From positions 1-5,592 of the forward strand of contig NCJR01000149.1 of the NCBI GenBank assembly GCA_002282555.1: DNA of 5,592 nt, written 5' to 3'. The stretch comes from Rhodobacterales bacterium 34-62-10. GTDB lineage: Bacteria; Pseudomonadota; Alphaproteobacteria; Rhodobacterales; Rhodobacteraceae. The stretch's first letter is position 1; the number at the start of each line of letters is the position of its first letter. Positions 4,977-5,592 of this stretch are shown here, piece by piece. The translations under genes and the position numbers were made by a program. The notes under the pieces are model-generated. The model did no database searches. It saw nothing but the letters and a program-made list of their open reading frames with translations, and had not been told where the DNA came from.

Positions 4977-5592
4977 TCAGGCCGGTTGCCGCAACACGCG
5001 CGGCACCTTGAATTCCACATTCTCCTCGGCGGTGACGACCTGCTCTACCGTCACATCAAAACGGTCGCGGAACGCATCCACCACCTCGGTGATCAGCACA
5101 TCCGGGGCCGATGCCCCCGCCGTGATCCCGATGGACGAAATCCCCTCCAACGCGCGCCAGTCGATATCGCTGGCCCGCTGCACCAGTTGCGCATAGCCGC
5201 AACCCGCACGCGCCCCCACCTCGACCAAGCGGCGCGAGTTCGATGAATTCGGCGCCCCCACCACCAGCATCGCGTCGCATTTGGGTGCCATCGCCTTGAC
5301 CGCCTCCTGCCGATTGGTGGTGGCGTAGCAGATATCTTCCTTATGCGGCCCGACGATCCCCGGAAACCGCGCCTTCAGCGCCTCCACCACCTCGGCGGTA
5401 TCATCCACCGACAGCGTCGTCTGCGTCACGAAAGCCAGCTTGCCCGGATCGCGCACCTGCAACGTGGCCACATCGTCCGGCACCTCGACCAGCAACACCT
5501 CGCCCGGCGGCAACTGCCCCATCGTGCCAATCGTCTCAGGGTGCCCTGCGTGCCCGATCATCACGATCTGCAACCCGGCCTCATGATGCCGC
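4977..5592 (-). CDS. ispH: 4-hydroxy-3-methylbut-2-enyl diphosphate reductase, C-terminal two-thirds
   Basis: The gene is cut by the right edge. The last 204 residues are present, so roughly 107 N-terminal residues are missing, including the start and the first two iron-sulfur cysteines. IspH (LytB) is the final enzyme of the MEP pathway: it reduces HMBPP to IPP and DMAPP using a [4Fe-4S] cluster. Visible family motifs are [14 protein letters not shown] (counterparts of E. coli H124 and E126), [10 protein letters not shown] (T167), [15 protein letters not shown] (third cluster cysteine, C197), [11 protein letters not shown] (S225/N227) and [10 protein letters not shown] (S269). All substrate-binding positions in this part are intact. 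The frame stays open to the edge, and an apparent TTG start at 5573 is internal to the protein. It is the first visible gene of the minus-strand block and probably sets its expression. The C-terminus (VPRVLRQPA) is normal. Confidence 0.96.
   Translation of the reverse strand, partial: RHHEAGLQIVMIGHAGHPETIGTMGQLPPGEVLLVEVPDDVATLQVRDPGKLAFVTQTTLSVDDTAEVVEALKARFPGIVGPHKEDICYATTNRQEAVKAMAPKCDAMLVVGAPNSSNSRRLVEVGARAGCGYAQLVQRASDIDWRALEGISSIGITAGASAPDVLITEVVDAFRDRFDVTVEQVVTAEENVEFKVPRVLRQPA

Noticed and set aside
4072..5196. Long plus-strand open frame of 374 codons opposite gst, DUF3429 and ispH
   Set aside because: The translation is dominated by Arg, His, Gln and Pro with no fold or motif. It lies antisense to three well-supported genes and is a by-product of GC-rich codon bias.

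Overview
The window is about 5.6 kb of mostly high-GC DNA (one hand-counted 60-base line inside the first large gene is 70% G+C). It looks like an alphaproteobacterium of the Rhodobacteraceae/Roseobacter type. That placement is inferred from the protein sequences, the GC-rich codon use and the gene neighbourhood, and was not checked against a database. It falls into three parts.

Positions 1-279 look like the right-hand end of an integrated mobile element. The first 106 bases, read on the minus strand, encode the N-terminus of a tyrosine-recombinase integrase of the kind with a P4-type arm-DNA-binding domain. Upstream of it is a lower-GC stretch (about 40% G+C by hand count over 181-240). It carries a plausible integrase promoter, an operator-like inverted repeat, two 11-bp direct repeats exactly 21 bp apart with an inverted partner, and an 11-base match to the 3' end expected of a tRNA-Ser (acceptor strand, discriminator G, CCA) at 269-279. 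I read this as the attachment-site junction, with the element extending off the left edge and chromosome to the right.

Positions 280-675 contain no convincing intact gene. At most there is a decayed, frameshifted minus-strand coding remnant (363-588).

From 676 rightward the sequence is ordinary chromosome. One plus-strand gene encodes a complete GMC-family flavin oxidoreductase (choline dehydrogenase-like). It converges on a minus-strand block that reads, in transcription order: ispH (last enzyme of the MEP isoprenoid pathway, cut by the right edge), a DUF3429 membrane protein, a glutathione S-transferase-like protein, rnhA (ribonuclease HI), a TRIC/YicG-type membrane channel protein and, after a 107-bp gap, a small exported OB-fold protein. 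The first five are packed tightly: the gst/rnhA and rnhA/TRIC junctions are ATGA overlaps, and only 8 bases separate ispH from the DUF3429 gene. They are probably one transcript led by ispH, joining housekeeping functions (isoprenoid precursors, RNA-DNA hybrid removal) to membrane and redox accessory proteins with no obvious shared pathway.

I found no CRISPR array, complete RNA gene, insertion sequence or clearly new multi-gene system. The part most worth following is the integrase/attachment-site region at the left edge, because the cargo of that element lies just outside the window.
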